A DNA stretch of 61,510 nucleotides from Dechloromonas sp. (GCA_017302355.1 JAFLDQ010000003.1:1-61510), one strand, 5' to 3'. Counted from the stretch's first letter, positions 38,107-48,972 are shown. Numbers and translations are program-made. The notes: generated by a model not told the origin, from the letters alone.

Positions 38107-38458
38107 GAACGTATTCTTGTACCAAAAAGACCTGACCATCCGCCTCGTCGACCGCAAGCGCCTCCAGGCCCTTGCCCTGACAGCGCCCGCCAAGGCGCCG
38201 GCCGGAGTCCGGAGCATAAAGCGCGCCATGAACCGAGCAGATCAAGTATAGCTTGGAATCATCGAAGAACTCTCCCGGCAGCCAGTCAAGTTGTGCGGGA
38301 ATGTGGCCGCATTCGTCGAGATAGGCGAAGACCTTCCCGCGAAAGCGAACGGCGAAGGCAGCGGCCTCGCGCCCGGCGTGGCTCACCCGGAAGCGGAACC
38401 CGGCGACCGCCTCGACGAGGCCGGCGCTGCCGCAGATCAGGCGTTCGCCCGGAGCCAT
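38099..38458 (-). CDS. Rieske [2Fe-2S] domain protein
   Basis: This 119-residue protein has the Rieske cluster ligands C50-G-H52 and C74-S-V-H77 (AYLDECGHIPAQLDW, YLICSVHGALYAPDSG). It has no membrane segment or catalytic domain, so it is a free-standing ferredoxin-like Rieske protein with unknown partner. I start at ATG 38458 (MAPGERLICG). It overlaps the gph 3' end by 22 nt and the sppA start by 8 nt, so the three genes are tightly coupled. Confidence 0.88.
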   Translation of the reverse strand: MAPGERLICGSAGLVEAVAGFRFRVSHAGREAAAFAVRFRGKVFAYLDECGHIPAQLDWLPGEFFDDSKLYLICSVHGALYAPDSGRRLGGRCQGKGLEALAVDEADGQVFLVQEYVHG

Positions 38459-39087
38459 GCTGCGAGTTCGGCAACCGTAGGCAGGCAAGCCAAGGGGCTG
38501 TGTTCGAGCAGATGATCGTGAGGGTGCGCACCGTAGGTGACGGCGAGACCGGCGACCCCAGCATTCTGCGCCATCAGGAGGTCGTGCGAGGTGTCGCCGA
38601 TCATCAGGGTCGTCTCGCTGGCGACGCCGAACTCCGCCATCAGTTCCTCGAGCATCTGCGGATGAGGCTTGGAATGGCATTCGTCGGCACAGCGCGACGC
38701 CTGAAACAGCGCACGCAGCCCGGAATGATCGAGTGCCCGTTCCAGCCCCAGGCGGCTCTTGCCGGTGGCAATCGCCAGGATGTGGCCTGTTGATTGCAGT
38801 CCGGCCAGCACCTCGGGGATTCCCTCGAACAAGGTCAGTCGATGATCCGCACCGAGATAGTGGAAGCGGTAACGATCGGCCATCGCCGGATAGCGCTGCG
38901 GCGGCAGATCCGGCGCCGCATGGCGCAGCGCATCCACCAGACCGAGACCGATCACATGCCGGGCCTGGTCGTCGCTTGGCGGGGGATGGCCAAGGTCACG
39001 GCACGCGGCCTGGATCGCCTGGACAATCGCTCCCGCCGAATCGAGCAGCGTGCCATCCCAGTCGAAAACCACCAGTTCGTATTTCAT
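38437..39087 (-). CDS. HAD-superfamily phosphatase, phosphoglycolate phosphatase-like
   Basis: This 216-residue hydrolase has the nucleophile motif FDWDGTLLDSAG (D9, D11), the Lys loop in CADECHSKPHPQMLEELM and MIGDTSHDLLMAQNAG. Related genes are called gph and lie next to rluC in betaproteobacteria; the true substrate is not shown by sequence. It is 5 nt downstream of the rluC stop. Confidence 0.88.
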   Translation of the reverse strand: MKYELVVFDWDGTLLDSAGAIVQAIQAACRDLGHPPPSDDQARHVIGLGLVDALRHAAPDLPPQRYPAMADRYRFHYLGADHRLTLFEGIPEVLAGLQSTGHILAIATGKSRLGLERALDHSGLRALFQASRCADECHSKPHPQMLEELMAEFGVASETTLMIGDTSHDLLMAQNAGVAGLAVTYGAHPHDHLLEHSPLACLPTVAELAAWLRANA

Positions 39088-39092
39088 GGGCT

Positions 39093-40100
39093 TCAGAGCC
39101 GTTTCCCGAGGATCTGTTCCAGATTGTCGGCGCTGAATTCACGTGCATTTTCGCGGTCGACCGCGGCAACATGGCCGACGATGGCTTCAGGCAAAGGGGC
39201 GGTGCATTCGAGCGCCGCCCCGCTCAGCGGGTGGCGCAGCGCCATCCGCCAGGCATGCAGGGCCATGCGCTTGAGCCCGGCGCGCTTGAGATCCCGGTTG
39301 AGCGCGAAATCGCCGTATTTCTCGTCGCCGAGAATCGGAAAGCCGAGATGGGCCAGATGCACGCGGATCTGATGCGTCCTCCCGGTCTTCAACTGCGCCT
39401 CGAGAAGGCTCATGTCGGGCCAGCGCGCCAGCAACCGGAAGACCGTATGCGCCGCCTTGCCCTGCGGACTGACCGACACCCGCCGCTCGCCCTCCTCCGT
39501 CAGGCACTTGTGCAGCGGCAGCCTGACGTGTTGCGTGCCGTTCATCCAGCGCCCCCGGACCAGCACCAGATAGCGTTTGTCGGCCCCCGCGCCGTGTTCG
39601 CGGAACATGTCATGCAGTGCTGTCAACGCCAGCCGCTTCTTGCCGATCAGCAGGACGCCCGAGGTTTCGCGGTCGAGACGGTGTGCCAGCTCGAGAAACC
39701 TGGCGTCGGGGCGCTGCCGGCGGAGCGCCTCGATGACGCCGAAACTGACGCCGCTGCCCCCGTGCACCGCGATGCCGTCGGGCTTGTCGATGACCAGCAT
39801 GGCCTCATCCTCGTAGAGGATCGGCAGATCGATGCGTTGCTTGGCCGCCTCGTCGACCTCGCCCTCGGGCCTTTCGGCAATCCGCAGCGGCGGCAGGCGC
39901 AGAACGTCGCCCACGCACAAGCGATAGCCCGCGGCTGCCCGCCGGCCATTCACCCGGACTTCGCCGCTGCGCAGGATGCGATAGACGTGGCTCTTCGGCA
40001 CACCCTTGCAGACACGGATCAGGAAGTTGTCGAGACGCTGCCCTGGATCGTCTTCGCCGATCACCAGATGGGTGACGGATTTGTTACCGGCGCCGTTCAT
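39093..40100 (-). CDS. rluC: 23S rRNA pseudouridine synthase (RluC)
   Basis: This 335-residue enzyme has an S4 domain (DDPGQRLDNFLIRVCKGVPK) and the catalytic Asp block LELAHRLDRETSGVLLIGKK, followed by GRTHQIRVHLAHLGFPILGD. RluC modifies 23S positions 955, 2504 and 2580 in E. coli. I start at ATG 40100 (MNGAGNKSVTHL). It is divergent from rne, as in many proteobacteria. Confidence 0.94.
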   Translation of the reverse strand: MNGAGNKSVTHLVIGEDDPGQRLDNFLIRVCKGVPKSHVYRILRSGEVRVNGRRAAAGYRLCVGDVLRLPPLRIAERPEGEVDEAAKQRIDLPILYEDEAMLVIDKPDGIAVHGGSGVSFGVIEALRRQRPDARFLELAHRLDRETSGVLLIGKKRLALTALHDMFREHGAGADKRYLVLVRGRWMNGTQHVRLPLHKCLTEEGERRVSVSPQGKAAHTVFRLLARWPDMSLLEAQLKTGRTHQIRVHLAHLGFPILGDEKYGDFALNRDLKRAGLKRMALHAWRMALRHPLSGAALECTAPLPEAIVGHVAAVDRENAREFSADNLEQILGKRL

Positions 40101-40495
40101 TTTGCAATATACTGCCCACGCTTCATGTCCCGGGCTGCAAGAGATCCTTGAGCCGTCAGACCGCTTGCTTCGCGCCCCGGGCGCGACCGTCACGCGGCAG
40201 GCTCCGAAGTCTCCCTTGACCAGTCGGTCAAGCCAGACCAGCGTGAAGCGACTGGTTAAGTTCACTCACCAAAAGTAGTGATGGTAATGGATAAGCCCAC
40301 CGTAAGCACGCACGGATTGCCCGTCGCAGGAATTTTCAGGTCGCGCCTTTCAATACAACAAACCGCGACCAGGTATGGATCAGCACTTTCATCGTCGCTT
40401 TTGCCCTCTCACGCATGACGCAACCCGATAACTGACTGCCGCTGCCTGCACGGGACTCCCTTGCAGCGTGCCTTGGTGCGCTGGAGCCCCAAATC
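40101..40495. promoter_or_regulatory. rluC-rne divergent region with a long rne 5' leader
   Basis: These 395 nt contain no supported gene. In other proteobacteria the rne leader is long and folded, and RNase E cuts it to control its own level. I can see GC-rich inverted segments (for example around 40430-40480) but no match to a specific known element. A GGAG lies 10 nt before the rne ATG. Confidence 0.45.
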
Positions 40496-43189
40496 ATGAA
40501 ACGCATGCTTTTCAATGCGACACAGGCCGAAGAACTTCGTGTCGCCATTGTCGATGGTCAGAAGCTGATTGACCTCGACATTGAATCGGCCTCCAAGGAA
40601 CAGCGCAAGAGCAACATCTACAAGGGTGTCATCACCCGCATCGAACCCAGTCTTGAAGCGTGCTTCATCGATTACGGGGCCGAGAGACACGGTTTTCTGC
40701 CCTTCAAGGAGATCTCCCGCAGCAATTTCCAGCCCGGCGTCGAGGCCAGCCGCGCCAAGATCAACGAGGCGCTGAAGGAAGGCCAGGAGCTGATCGTCCA
40801 GGTCGACAAGGACGAGCGCGGCAACAAGGGGGCCGCCCTGACCACCTATGTTTCACTTGCCGGCCGCTACCTCGTCCTGATGCCGAACAATCCGCGCGGC
40901 GGCGGCGTTTCCCGTCGCGTCGATGGCGACGAGCGGGCCGAACTGCGCGACACGATGGATCGGCTCGCAGTGCCCAGCGGCATGAGCCTGATCGCCCGCA
41001 CGGCAGCCATCGGCCGCCAGGCGGAAGAACTCCAGTGGGATCTGAACTATCTGCTGCAACTGTGGAACGCCATCGAAGGCGCTGCCCGGCAGCAGAGCGG
41101 CGCTTTCCTGATCTATCTCGAAGGCAGCCTGGTCATTCGCGCCATCCGCGACTACTTTCAGCCCGAGATCGGCGAAATCCTGATCGATACCGACGAGGTA
41201 TACGAACAGGCGCGCGCCTTCATGGGCACCGTGATGCCGGCCAACGTCAACCGCGTCAAGCGTTACCGCGACGGCGTGCCGCTCTTCTCCCGCTTCCAGA
41301 TCGAGCACCAGATCGAAACGGCCTTCGTCCGTCAGGTCAATCTGCCCTCCGGCGGCGCGGTCGTCATCGACCATACCGAAGCGCTGGTCGCCGTCGACGT
41401 CAATTCCGGGCGCGCCACCCGGGGCGCCGACATCGAGGAAACGGCGTTCAAGACCAACATGGAAGCCGCCGAAGAACTGGCTCGCCAACTTCGCCTGCGC
41501 GACCTTGGCGGCCTGATCGTCATCGACTTCATCGACATGGAGAACCAGCGCAATCAGCGCGAAGTCGAGAACCGCCTGCGCGACGCACTGCGTTTTGACC
41601 GCGCCCGCGTGCAGATGGGCAAGATCAGCCGTTTCGGCCTGATGGAACTGTCGCGCCAGCGGCTGCGTCCGGCGCTGGCCGAAACCAGCTACATCTCGTG
41701 CCCGCGCTGCACCGGCACCGGCCATATCCGCTCCGCTGAATCCGCCGCGCTGCACATCCTGCGCATCCTGGAAGAGGAAGCGATGAAGGAAAACACCGGC
41801 GCCGTGCATGTCCAGGTTCCGGTCGATGTCGCCACCTTCCTGCTCAACGAGAAGCGCCCCGATATCCAGGCCATCGAGTTGCGCCACAAGGTGACCATCC
41901 TGCTCATCCCGAACATCCATCTCGAGACGCCGGCTCATACGATCACCCGGCTGCGCCACGACGACCTGAACAACGAGGATCTGCGCGAGCCTTCCTACAA
42001 GATGGTCGATGTGCCGCTCGAGGAGGCGCTCAAGCAGGCCACCCAGCAGGAAGCCGCCAGGCCTCGCCAGGAGGCCGTCATCAAGGGTATTTCCCCGGAG
42101 CAGCCGGCGCCGGATCTCTCCCAGACACCAACCGCCGCGCCGGTTCAGGCAAGCGTCCCGCCACCGGCGCATGCGGGACAAGGCGTGTTTGCAAGGATCA
42201 TGGCGTTGTTCCGCAAGACGCCGGCGCCGGTTCCATCGCGACCGGCTGTCGAACCGCCGACGATGGCGGACGAAGCACAAAGCCCGGGCCGTAACGAGCG
42301 CGGACCGGTTCGTGACAGCCGCCGCAGCGGCAGGAACGCCGGCGGTCGCCGCAGCGAGGAAGCCGGTGAACGCCCCGGCGAGCGCCAGGAACGGTCTGCC
42401 GGCCGCGGCGAACGCATTGCCGAGAAGACCCCGCGTGAAGAAACCGGGGCACCCGTGGGCGAGCGCCCGGAACGTCGCCCGCGCGGCGAGCGCAAGGAAC
42501 GCTCGCCGCGGCAGCAGCCTGAAACCGTCGAGAACAGGCCGATTCCGCCGGTGATCGCCGGCGAGATTGCGGCAGGCAACCTCCAGCCCGCTGCCAGCGG
42601 AGGTCAGGAGAGCGCCGCCACCAGTGAAGAGCAGGCCAGCCGCCGCCGGGGGCGCAGGGGCGGCCGCGGCCGCGGCGAGAGGCGCAACGAGGCGGACCAT
42701 GGCGTCGTGAATGAGGTCGCGGAAACGGCGCCCGATGTCCATGTGCCGCCCGGCGAGGAACCGGTGGTAGTCGTGATTCCTCCGGTCGCGGGTGAAACCG
42801 TGGTTGTCGATGAGACTCCGGCGGAGCCGGCGCCAGTCGAGGCATCGCCGACGGTCGCCGAAGCTGCGCCGCTGGTCGTCGAGGCCGTTCCGGCCGCGCC
42901 GCCGAGTCCAATCGTTGCGCCCGAGGCTGTTGCGGTCGACGCTGCCGAAAGCGGCAAAACCGTCCCACCGCCGGCGCCCGCCCCTGTCGTGCCGGCGGGC
43001 GCCCTCGAGACGGCGCTGATCGAGAGCGGGCTCATCCTGGTGCAGACGACCGTGCCGGCGGCAGTGGTTTCAGCCGAACCGGCGCCCCGGCTTGGCCGGC
43101 CGCGCAAGCAGCAACCGCACGCCGCGGCGGCCGATGAAGGGCCGCTGGTCATGATCGAAACCGCCAAGCAGGCGGACCAAACCCGATGA
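40496..43189 (+). CDS. rne: Ribonuclease E
   Basis: This 897-residue endoribonuclease starts [20 protein letters not shown], has the S1 domain (about 35-120), the RNase H-like and DNase I-like catalytic parts with [13 protein letters not shown] and [20 protein letters not shown], and the zinc-link cysteines in CPRCTGTGH. From about residue 520 on the protein is low-complexity: Pro/Ala-rich, then Arg/Glu/Gly-rich segments ([15 protein letters not shown]) that are expected to bind RNA and degradosome partners. Ends at a strong terminator. Confidence 0.97.
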   Translation: MKRMLFNATQAEELRVAIVDGQKLIDLDIESASKEQRKSNIYKGVITRIEPSLEACFIDYGAERHGFLPFKEISRSNFQPGVEASRAKINEALKEGQELIVQVDKDERGNKGAALTTYVSLAGRYLVLMPNNPRGGGVSRRVDGDERAELRDTMDRLAVPSGMSLIARTAAIGRQAEELQWDLNYLLQLWNAIEGAARQQSGAFLIYLEGSLVIRAIRDYFQPEIGEILIDTDEVYEQARAFMGTVMPANVNRVKRYRDGVPLFSRFQIEHQIETAFVRQVNLPSGGAVVIDHTEALVAVDVNSGRATRGADIEETAFKTNMEAAEELARQLRLRDLGGLIVIDFIDMENQRNQREVENRLRDALRFDRARVQMGKISRFGLMELSRQRLRPALAETSYISCPRCTGTGHIRSAESAALHILRILEEEAMKENTGAVHVQVPVDVATFLLNEKRPDIQAIELRHKVTILLIPNIHLETPAHTITRLRHDDLNNEDLREPSYKMVDVPLEEALKQATQQEAARPRQEAVIKGISPEQPAPDLSQTPTAAPVQASVPPPAHAGQGVFARIMALFRKTPAPVPSRPAVEPPTMADEAQSPGRNERGPVRDSRRSGRNAGGRRSEEAGERPGERQERSAGRGERIAEKTPREETGAPVGERPERRPRGERKERSPRQQPETVENRPIPPVIAGEIAAGNLQPAASGGQESAATSEEQASRRRGRRGGRGRGERRNEADHGVVNEVAETAPDVHVPPGEEPVVVVIPPVAGETVVVDETPAEPAPVEASPTVAEAAPLVVEAVPAAPPSPIVAPEAVAVDAAESGKTVPPPAPAPVVPAGALETALIESGLILVQTTVPAAVVSAEPAPRLGRPRKQQPHAAAADEGPLVMIETAKQADQTR

Positions 43190-43191
43190 GC

Positions 43192-43222
43192 GAGGGGCGC
43201 CAGCGGGCGCCCCTCTTCCTTT
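43192..43222 (+). terminator. Rho-independent terminator after rne
   Basis: A perfect 10-bp stem GAGGGGCGCC / GGCGCCCCTC with a 4-nt loop is followed by TTCCTTT. Confidence 0.85.
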
Positions 43223-43235
43223 CCTCGCCGGGTCC

Positions 43236-43718
43236 TCAGGTGCTGGCGAAACGCAGCCTGAGTTCCTCGATCAATCCCTCCGCCCCATCCTCGATCATGT
43301 CGAGGACCAGGTCGAACCCATGCCCCAGGCCATAGTAGGGATCGGGGACTTCGTCATCGTCGAAGTTCCGGGCGTACTCCATGAACAACTTGAGCCGCTC
43401 GTGCCTGTCGACTGGCGCCATGCGGCGCAGGCTATCGAGATTGCTCTTGTCCATTGCCAGGATCAGGTCGAAGTATTCGATATCCTGTGCCGCCACCTTG
43501 CGGGCCCGCAACTGCGACAGATCGTAACCCCTCGCCGCCGCTGCCCGTTGCGTTCTCGAATCCGGCGCCTCACCGACATGATAACCGTGCGTCCCGGCAG
43601 AATCGACTTCAACAAACTCTGCCAACATATTGTTTTGTAGATATTTACGCAAGACGCCCTCGGCCGTTGGAGAACGGCAGATATTGCCCATGCAGACCAG
43701 CAACACCCGATAGCTCAT
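43236..43718 (-). CDS. Low-molecular-weight protein tyrosine phosphatase
   Basis: This 160-residue phosphatase has the P-loop [10 protein letters not shown] with C9 and R15 and the acid-loop [13 protein letters not shown]. In bacteria these often act with tyrosine kinases of exopolysaccharide export, but no such gene is nearby. Its start overlaps the uvrB stop by 4 nt. Confidence 0.94.
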   Translation of the reverse strand: MSYRVLLVCMGNICRSPTAEGVLRKYLQNNMLAEFVEVDSAGTHGYHVGEAPDSRTQRAAAARGYDLSQLRARKVAAQDIEYFDLILAMDKSNLDSLRRMAPVDRHERLKLFMEYARNFDDDEVPDPYYGLGHGFDLVLDMIEDGAEGLIEELRLRFAST

Positions 43719-45787
43719 TTCATCTCGTCTCCATCGCGGTCGTGCGGCGCCGCACCGAACACCCGCTCCCGCAGGCGAAACAATTCATCGCGGGCATTCG
43801 CCGCATTCTCGAATTCCAGATTTCGCGCTGACTCGAGCATCACTTTTTCCAGCCGCCTGATTTCCCTTGCCACCGTCTTCTCATCCATGATCTCGTAGGC
43901 CGCCCGCTCCTGCGCCGCCTTCAGTTCGCTCTGGGCGGACTCGGCGTCATGGACGCCGTCGATCATGTCCTTGATCGTCTTCGACACGCCGCGCGGAGTG
44001 ATTCCGTGTTCACAATTGAAGAGAATCTGCTTCGCGCGGCGCCGTTCCGTTTCACCAATGGCCAGATCCATGGAATGTGTAATCGTATCAGCATAGAGGA
44101 TCGCTGTGCCATGGATATGGCGCGCGGCGCGTCCCATTGTCTGGATCAGCGAGCGCTCCGAGCGCAGGAACCCCTCCTTGTCGGCATCGAGAATCGCAAC
44201 GAGCGACACCTCGGGGATATCAAGCCCCTCGCGCAGGAGATTGATGCCGACCAGCACGTCGAACACGCCCAGACGCAGGTCGCGGATGATCTCCACCCTT
44301 TCGACCGTGTCGATGTCCGAGTGCAGGTAGCGCACCCGGACCCCGTTGTCCGCCAGAAAGTCGGTGAGATCCTCGGCCATGCGCTTGGTCAGCGTGGTCA
44401 CCAGCACTCGCTCGCCCGCCGCCTCCCGTTGACGGATTTCCGCCAGCAGGTCGTCGACCTGGCTGGATGCCGGGCGCACCAGCACCTTCGGGTCGATCAG
44501 CCCGGTCGGACGCACCAGTTGCTCGACGACCTGTCCGGCGTGCCGGTGTTCGTAGTCGGCCGGCGTCGCCGAGACGAAGATCGTCTGCCGCAGGTGGGCC
44601 TCGAACTCGTTGAACCGCAAGGGGCGGTTATCCAGCGCCGACGGCAGGCGGAAACCATAGTCGACCAGATTCTCCTTGCGCGAGCGATCACCCTTGTACA
44701 TGCCGCCAACCTGGCCGATGGTGACGTGCGACTCGTCGATGAACATCAACGCATCGGATGGCAGGTAGTCGATGAGGGTCGGTGGCGGTTCACCGGCCCG
44801 GCGGCCCGAAAAATGCCGCGAGTAGTTCTCGATGCCCTTGCAGAAGCCGATCTGGTCGAGGAGTTCGACGTCGAAACGGGTGCGCTGCTCGATGCGCTGG
44901 GCTTCGACCAGCTTGTTGTTGAGGGTAAAGAAGTCGATGCGCTCGCGCAGTTCTTCCTTGATCGCCTCGATGGCGCGCAGCACGGTTCCCCGGGGCGTCA
45001 CGTAATGCGACGCCGGGAAGACGGTGAAGCGCAGCGCCTTGTGCAGCAGCTGGCCGGTCAACGGGTCGAAGAACCGCAGGCCCTCGATTTCATCATCGAA
45101 AAGGGAGACACGGATCGCATGCTCGGCATGCTCGGCGGGAAAGATGTCGATCACGTCGCCGCGCACACGGAAGATCCCGCGGTGGAAATCGATGTCGTTG
45201 CGCTCGTACTGCATCTCGGTCAGCCGCTTGACGATGGCCCGCTGGTCCAGGCGGTCGCCGACACGCATGGTCAGGATCATGTCGTGGTACTCGTCACGGT
45301 CGCCGATGCCGTAGATGCAGGAAACGGTGGCGACGATCACCACGTCCCGGCGCTCGATCAGGCTTTTCGTGGCCGACAGCCGCATCTGCTCGATGTGGTC
45401 GTTGATCGAGCTGTCCTTCTCGATATAGAGATCGCGCGAGGGGACGTAGGCCTCCGGCTGGTAATAGTCGTAGTACGAAACGAAGTACTCGACGGCGTTT
45501 TCCGGGAAGAATTCCTTGAACTCCGAGTACAGTTGGGCAGCCAGCGTCTTGTTGGGCGCCAGCACAAGGGCCGGGCGGCCGGTACGGGCGATCACGTTCG
45601 CCATCGTATACGTCTTGCCGGAGCCGGTAACGCCGACCAGCGTCTGATAGGACAAACCATCGTTCAGACCCTCGACCAGCAGGCCGATCGCCTCGGGCTG
45701 GTCGCCGGCGGGGAGGAAGGGCTGATGCAGCCGAAACGGACTGCCAGCGAAGGAGGCCACCGGATCGCCGGTCTTCGTTTCGCTCAT
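43715..45787 (-). CDS. uvrB: UvrABC system protein B
   Basis: This 690-residue helicase-like subunit verifies DNA damage and loads UvrC. It has Walker [16 protein letters not shown], the beta-hairpin region [26 protein letters not shown], helicase motifs [17 protein letters not shown] and [16 protein letters not shown], and the C-terminal UVR helix pair ([20 protein letters not shown]). Full length. uvrC is elsewhere in this window. Confidence 0.98.
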   Translation of the reverse strand: MSETKTGDPVASFAGSPFRLHQPFLPAGDQPEAIGLLVEGLNDGLSYQTLVGVTGSGKTYTMANVIARTGRPALVLAPNKTLAAQLYSEFKEFFPENAVEYFVSYYDYYQPEAYVPSRDLYIEKDSSINDHIEQMRLSATKSLIERRDVVIVATVSCIYGIGDRDEYHDMILTMRVGDRLDQRAIVKRLTEMQYERNDIDFHRGIFRVRGDVIDIFPAEHAEHAIRVSLFDDEIEGLRFFDPLTGQLLHKALRFTVFPASHYVTPRGTVLRAIEAIKEELRERIDFFTLNNKLVEAQRIEQRTRFDVELLDQIGFCKGIENYSRHFSGRRAGEPPPTLIDYLPSDALMFIDESHVTIGQVGGMYKGDRSRKENLVDYGFRLPSALDNRPLRFNEFEAHLRQTIFVSATPADYEHRHAGQVVEQLVRPTGLIDPKVLVRPASSQVDDLLAEIRQREAAGERVLVTTLTKRMAEDLTDFLADNGVRVRYLHSDIDTVERVEIIRDLRLGVFDVLVGINLLREGLDIPEVSLVAILDADKEGFLRSERSLIQTMGRAARHIHGTAILYADTITHSMDLAIGETERRRAKQILFNCEHGITPRGVSKTIKDMIDGVHDAESAQSELKAAQERAAYEIMDEKTVAREIRRLEKVMLESARNLEFENAANARDELFRLRERVFGAAPHDRDGDEMK

Positions 45788-45863
45788 GCTAGAATTTTAC
45801 GGTTTTGGTCGCACGGTGACACTGCCGCGCGAACAATATTTCCACTATTTCATGGAGTTCCCT

Positions 45864-47072
45864 ATGTCCCTGTCGATCTTTGCCGCGGTGGAAATGGCCC
45901 CGCGCGACCCCATTCTCGGACTGAATGAAGCCTTCAACGCCGATCCTCGCGACACCAGGGTCAATCTCGGCGTCGGCGTCTATTTTGATGACGACGGCAA
46001 ACTTCCGTTGCTCGCTGCCGTCAGGATCGCCGAGGAGGCTCGCCTGAAGGCTGCCCCGCCGCGTGGCTATCAGCCGATCGAAGGCGCGCCTTCCTACAAT
46101 CAGGCCGTACAGAACCTGCTGTTCGGCAAGGACTCCCCACTGCTCGCCAATGGCCAGGCAATCACTGCCCAGGCGCTTGGCGGCACCGGTGCGCTGAAGG
46201 TCGGCGCCGACTACCTGAAGCGCCTGAACCCCGAGGCGACGGTCCATATCAGCGATCCTTCCTGGGAAAACCACCTCGCCCTCTTCGAATCCGCCGGCTT
46301 CGTCGTCGAAAGCTATGCGTACTATGACGCCGCCACGCGCGGCGTCAACTTCGCCGGCATGAAGGCGTCACTCAATGGCCTCGCCGCCGGTTCGATCATC
46401 GTTCTCCACGCCTGCTGCCACAATCCGACCGGCGCCGACCTCTCGCCACCTCAATGGGATGAAGTGGTCCAAATCTGCAAGGAAAAGGGCCTGGTACCGT
46501 TTCTCGACATGGCCTACCAGGGATTCGCCGACGGAATCGATGCGGACGCGGTCGCGATCCGGGCGTTCGCGGCCTCCGGCCTGCAGTTTTTCATCGCCAG
46601 TTCCTTCTCGAAGAGCTTCTCGCTCTACGGCGAGCGCGTCGGCGCGCTCACCATCGTCACCGCGAGCAAGGAAGAGTCGGCGCGCGTCCTCTCGCAGGTC
46701 AAGCGTGTCATCCGCACCAACTACTCCAATCCGCCGACCCACGGCGGCGCGCTCGTTGCCGGCGTGCTCGCCTCGCCGGAATTGCGCCAGATGTGGGAAA
46801 CCGAACTGGCCGGAATGCGCGACCGCATTCGCCGCATGCGCGCCAGCCTGGTCGATGCGATCAGGGCGCAGGGCGTGGAGCAGGACTTCTCGTTCATTGT
46901 CGAGCAGCGCGGAATGTTCTCGTACACCGGATTGACGGCTGCGCAGGTGGAGCGCATGAAGGAGGATTTCGGCATCTATGCGGTGTCGACCGGACGCATC
47001 TGCCTGGCTGCACTGAACTCGAAGAATGTCGATTATGTCGCCAAGGCAATCGCCACGGTGACCAACGGCTGA
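45864..47072 (+). CDS. tyrB: Aromatic amino acid / aspartate aminotransferase
   Basis: This 402-residue class I PLP transaminase begins MSLSIFAAVEMAPRDPILGL. The PLP Lys lies in SSFSKSFSLYGERVGA, and HACCHNPTGADLSPPQWDEV and RGMFSYTGL are conserved. Sequence fits the AspC/TyrB branch; exact substrate preference is not resolved. I start at ATG 45864, which has GGAG 6 nt upstream; the longer frame to 45786 would run into the divergent uvrB start. Confidence 0.92.
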   Translation: MSLSIFAAVEMAPRDPILGLNEAFNADPRDTRVNLGVGVYFDDDGKLPLLAAVRIAEEARLKAAPPRGYQPIEGAPSYNQAVQNLLFGKDSPLLANGQAITAQALGGTGALKVGADYLKRLNPEATVHISDPSWENHLALFESAGFVVESYAYYDAATRGVNFAGMKASLNGLAAGSIIVLHACCHNPTGADLSPPQWDEVVQICKEKGLVPFLDMAYQGFADGIDADAVAIRAFAASGLQFFIASSFSKSFSLYGERVGALTIVTASKEESARVLSQVKRVIRTNYSNPPTHGGALVAGVLASPELRQMWETELAGMRDRIRRMRASLVDAIRAQGVEQDFSFIVEQRGMFSYTGLTAAQVERMKEDFGIYAVSTGRICLAALNSKNVDYVAKAIATVTNG

Positions 47073-47092
47073 TCCCGGCGGGCGAAAATCCA

Positions 47093-47120
47093 GGCGAGGC
47101 AGCTGCCTCGCCTTCTCTCT
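47093..47120 (+). terminator. Terminator after tyrB
   Basis: The palindrome GGCGAGGC-AGCT-GCCTCGCC is followed by TTCTCTCT. It may serve both tyrB and the convergent gene ending at 47130. Confidence 0.75.
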
Positions 47121-47129
47121 GCCTCCGGG

Positions 47130-48770
47130 CTAGCGAACGCTGGCCTGCAGATTGGGAAGCTTCCCGCTGACCGTCACCGTTTGCGTCAATGACGAGGCCG
47201 ACGTCTGCATGGTCACCTGGAGGCTGCTTTCAACCTGGCGGTCGCGCGTGGCGACAAACTGGCCGGTTGCGGTAAACATGCCGGCATTCATCGCCAGGTT
47301 GCGCCCACGGATCTGCCGCGGATCGATGCTGACGTTGACCGTCAGACGATCGAATTTCGTGCTTCCGGCACGAACCGTGGAACCACGGCCGCGGCGCGCA
47401 GTTTCACCCAGATCAACCCCGTTGAAGACGCCGCGCAGTACCATGGCATCAAGCACGGCATCCGTGCTCGCCCACATCGAATCCCAGTCACGGCCGGCCC
47501 CGCGCAGACGGAAGTTCCCCATCAGGTCCCCCTCGAGAGCGAGCGAGGGTGCGAAAAGGGCAGTCATCCTGCGGCAATCGACGCGTTCAAGCGCCGCATC
47601 GCCGGCCATCAGCAGTCCGTGGTTCCATTCGACAAGCCAGTTGCCCCGGACCACTCCGCCAAGCGTCTGCAGGTCGAAACTGTCGACGACCAGCCTGCCC
47701 TTCTGCAACAGGCCGGTCGCGTGCAGTGAATCGAAGGTCACTGGCGGCACGTCGGCAGGACGCCAGGCAAATCCTTCGATCATGAGCCTGGGTCCCAGCG
47801 GCGTCGGCTCAGCCGTGATGCGCAAGGTATTATCGACGGTCCGCAGGGAAGCCCTCTCGATCCCGCCGTCAGCACGAAAAGCGACATCACCACCCAGTTG
47901 ACGGAGATTCAAAGGCCCGGCAGCAACAGACAGATTCTCCACGATGACCTGCTGGATCAGCCATTTCGGACGGATCTTCTGCCCCCCCTTGTCGGCCAGC
48001 GACAATCCGACCAGGTGATCGGCAACAACCGTTCCGCCCGAAATCTCAATGCGCGACAGGGTATGGACGCCGGACCCGAGCATCGCGAACAACGAATGAA
48101 CACGAACCTTCTCAAGGACCGTTTCCCCTCGCTCGCCGACTCGCACATCCGAAAGCAGCAAGCCAGGCTGTGGCAGCAGAATCAGCCTGACCTCGCCGAC
48201 TCTTGCCGGCACCTGCCAGACCCGCGCCAGTTCGCTTTCGATGGCGGGCTTGAAGCGGTCATATGGGAAGAACAGAACGATTGCCATGGCGACAAGCGCT
48301 ACGGCGATCAGCCCAAATCCCACGTATGGCAAGGGTAAACGCCGTCGCTTCGGCGAAGTCGCCTGCGGCGCCGAGTCTTCTCCGGCAACATCAGCTGCGA
48401 CTCCGGCAGGGAGAACCGGCGTGCCGAATGTGGAAAAACCGCTGGGAGCGCCCGGCAAGTCGAGTTGACTCGATGATCCGGGGCTGGATGACGACGCAAC
48501 CGGAGGCTTGAGTTTCTCGAGTTGCAGCTTGCTCTGCTGCCAGACCGACACCGCCTCCAAGGTTGGCGCAATATACCCGCCCTGCTCCAGATCACGCAGC
48601 GCATTCTCGACCAGTCGGGAATCGTTGAGCTTCGCGCCCAATTCTGCAACGGTCATCTTGCCATCGACCAGCACAAGGACCATCCGCAAATCGCGACGGG
48701 CCACACGCGTCCGTTGCCGAACCGCCTCATCCCCGATGGGGGTCTTTGCGAAAACCAGATTCTGGTCCAT
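47130..48770 (-). CDS. AsmA-like membrane protein of unknown function
   Basis: This 546-residue protein has an N-terminal soluble domain of about 85 residues that looks winged-helix-like (MTVAELGAKLNDSRLVENAL, then RDLEQGGYI), a Ser/Pro-rich linker, one membrane helix (about 150-172, LPYVGFGLIAVALVAMAIVL) and a C-terminal periplasmic region of repeated beta-strands as in AsmA-like proteins (VRLILLPQPGLLLSDVRVG, IEISGGTVVADHLVG, TATGQFVATRD). AsmA relatives are proposed to move lipids across the periplasm. The DNA-binding-like N-terminus is my reading and is uncertain. Stand-alone gene upstream of tRNA-Asn. Confidence 0.6.
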   Translation of the reverse strand: MDQNLVFAKTPIGDEAVRQRTRVARRDLRMVLVLVDGKMTVAELGAKLNDSRLVENALRDLEQGGYIAPTLEAVSVWQQSKLQLEKLKPPVASSSSPGSSSQLDLPGAPSGFSTFGTPVLPAGVAADVAGEDSAPQATSPKRRRLPLPYVGFGLIAVALVAMAIVLFFPYDRFKPAIESELARVWQVPARVGEVRLILLPQPGLLLSDVRVGERGETVLEKVRVHSLFAMLGSGVHTLSRIEISGGTVVADHLVGLSLADKGGQKIRPKWLIQQVIVENLSVAAGPLNLRQLGGDVAFRADGGIERASLRTVDNTLRITAEPTPLGPRLMIEGFAWRPADVPPVTFDSLHATGLLQKGRLVVDSFDLQTLGGVVRGNWLVEWNHGLLMAGDAALERVDCRRMTALFAPSLALEGDLMGNFRLRGAGRDWDSMWASTDAVLDAMVLRGVFNGVDLGETARRGRGSTVRAGSTKFDRLTVNVSIDPRQIRGRNLAMNAGMFTATGQFVATRDRQVESSLQVTMQTSASSLTQTVTVSGKLPNLQASVR

Positions 48771-48851
48771 GGGGGCAAAAAGATTTTTCGGGCAGTATAT
48801 CCTGATTCCCTTGACTGGAATGTTCTTACTGACTAAGATGCGCCCCTCTGT

Positions 48852-48927
48852 TCCTCGATAGCTCAGTCGGTAGAGCGCCGGACTGTTAATCCGTAGGTCC
48901 TTGGTTCGAGCCCAAGTCGGGGAGCCA
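48852..48927 (+). tRNA. tRNA-Asn (GTT)
   Basis: The 76-nt cloverleaf has acceptor strands TCCTCGA / TCGGGGA (one T-G pair), D-arm with GCTCAGTCGGTAGAGC, anticodon loop CTGTTAA with GTT at 48885-48887, T-arm GGTTCGAGCC and an encoded CCA at 48925-48927. Confidence 0.97.
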
Positions 48928-48935
48928 GATAAAAC

Positions 48936-48972
48936 AAAGCCTTACAAGATTTCGGTCTTGCAGGGCTTTTTG
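48936..48972 (+). terminator. Terminator after tRNA-Asn
   Basis: Stem arms AAAGCCTTACAAGA and TCTTGCAGGGCTTT pair around a TTCG-containing loop and run into TTTT. Confidence 0.85.

Noticed and set aside
40853..42742. 629-residue minus-strand frame opposite rne
   Set aside because: Antisense shadow of a strongly biased coding sequence; rne is unambiguous on the plus strand.
43949..45928. 659-residue plus-strand frame opposite uvrB
   Set aside because: Antisense shadow of uvrB with no domain.
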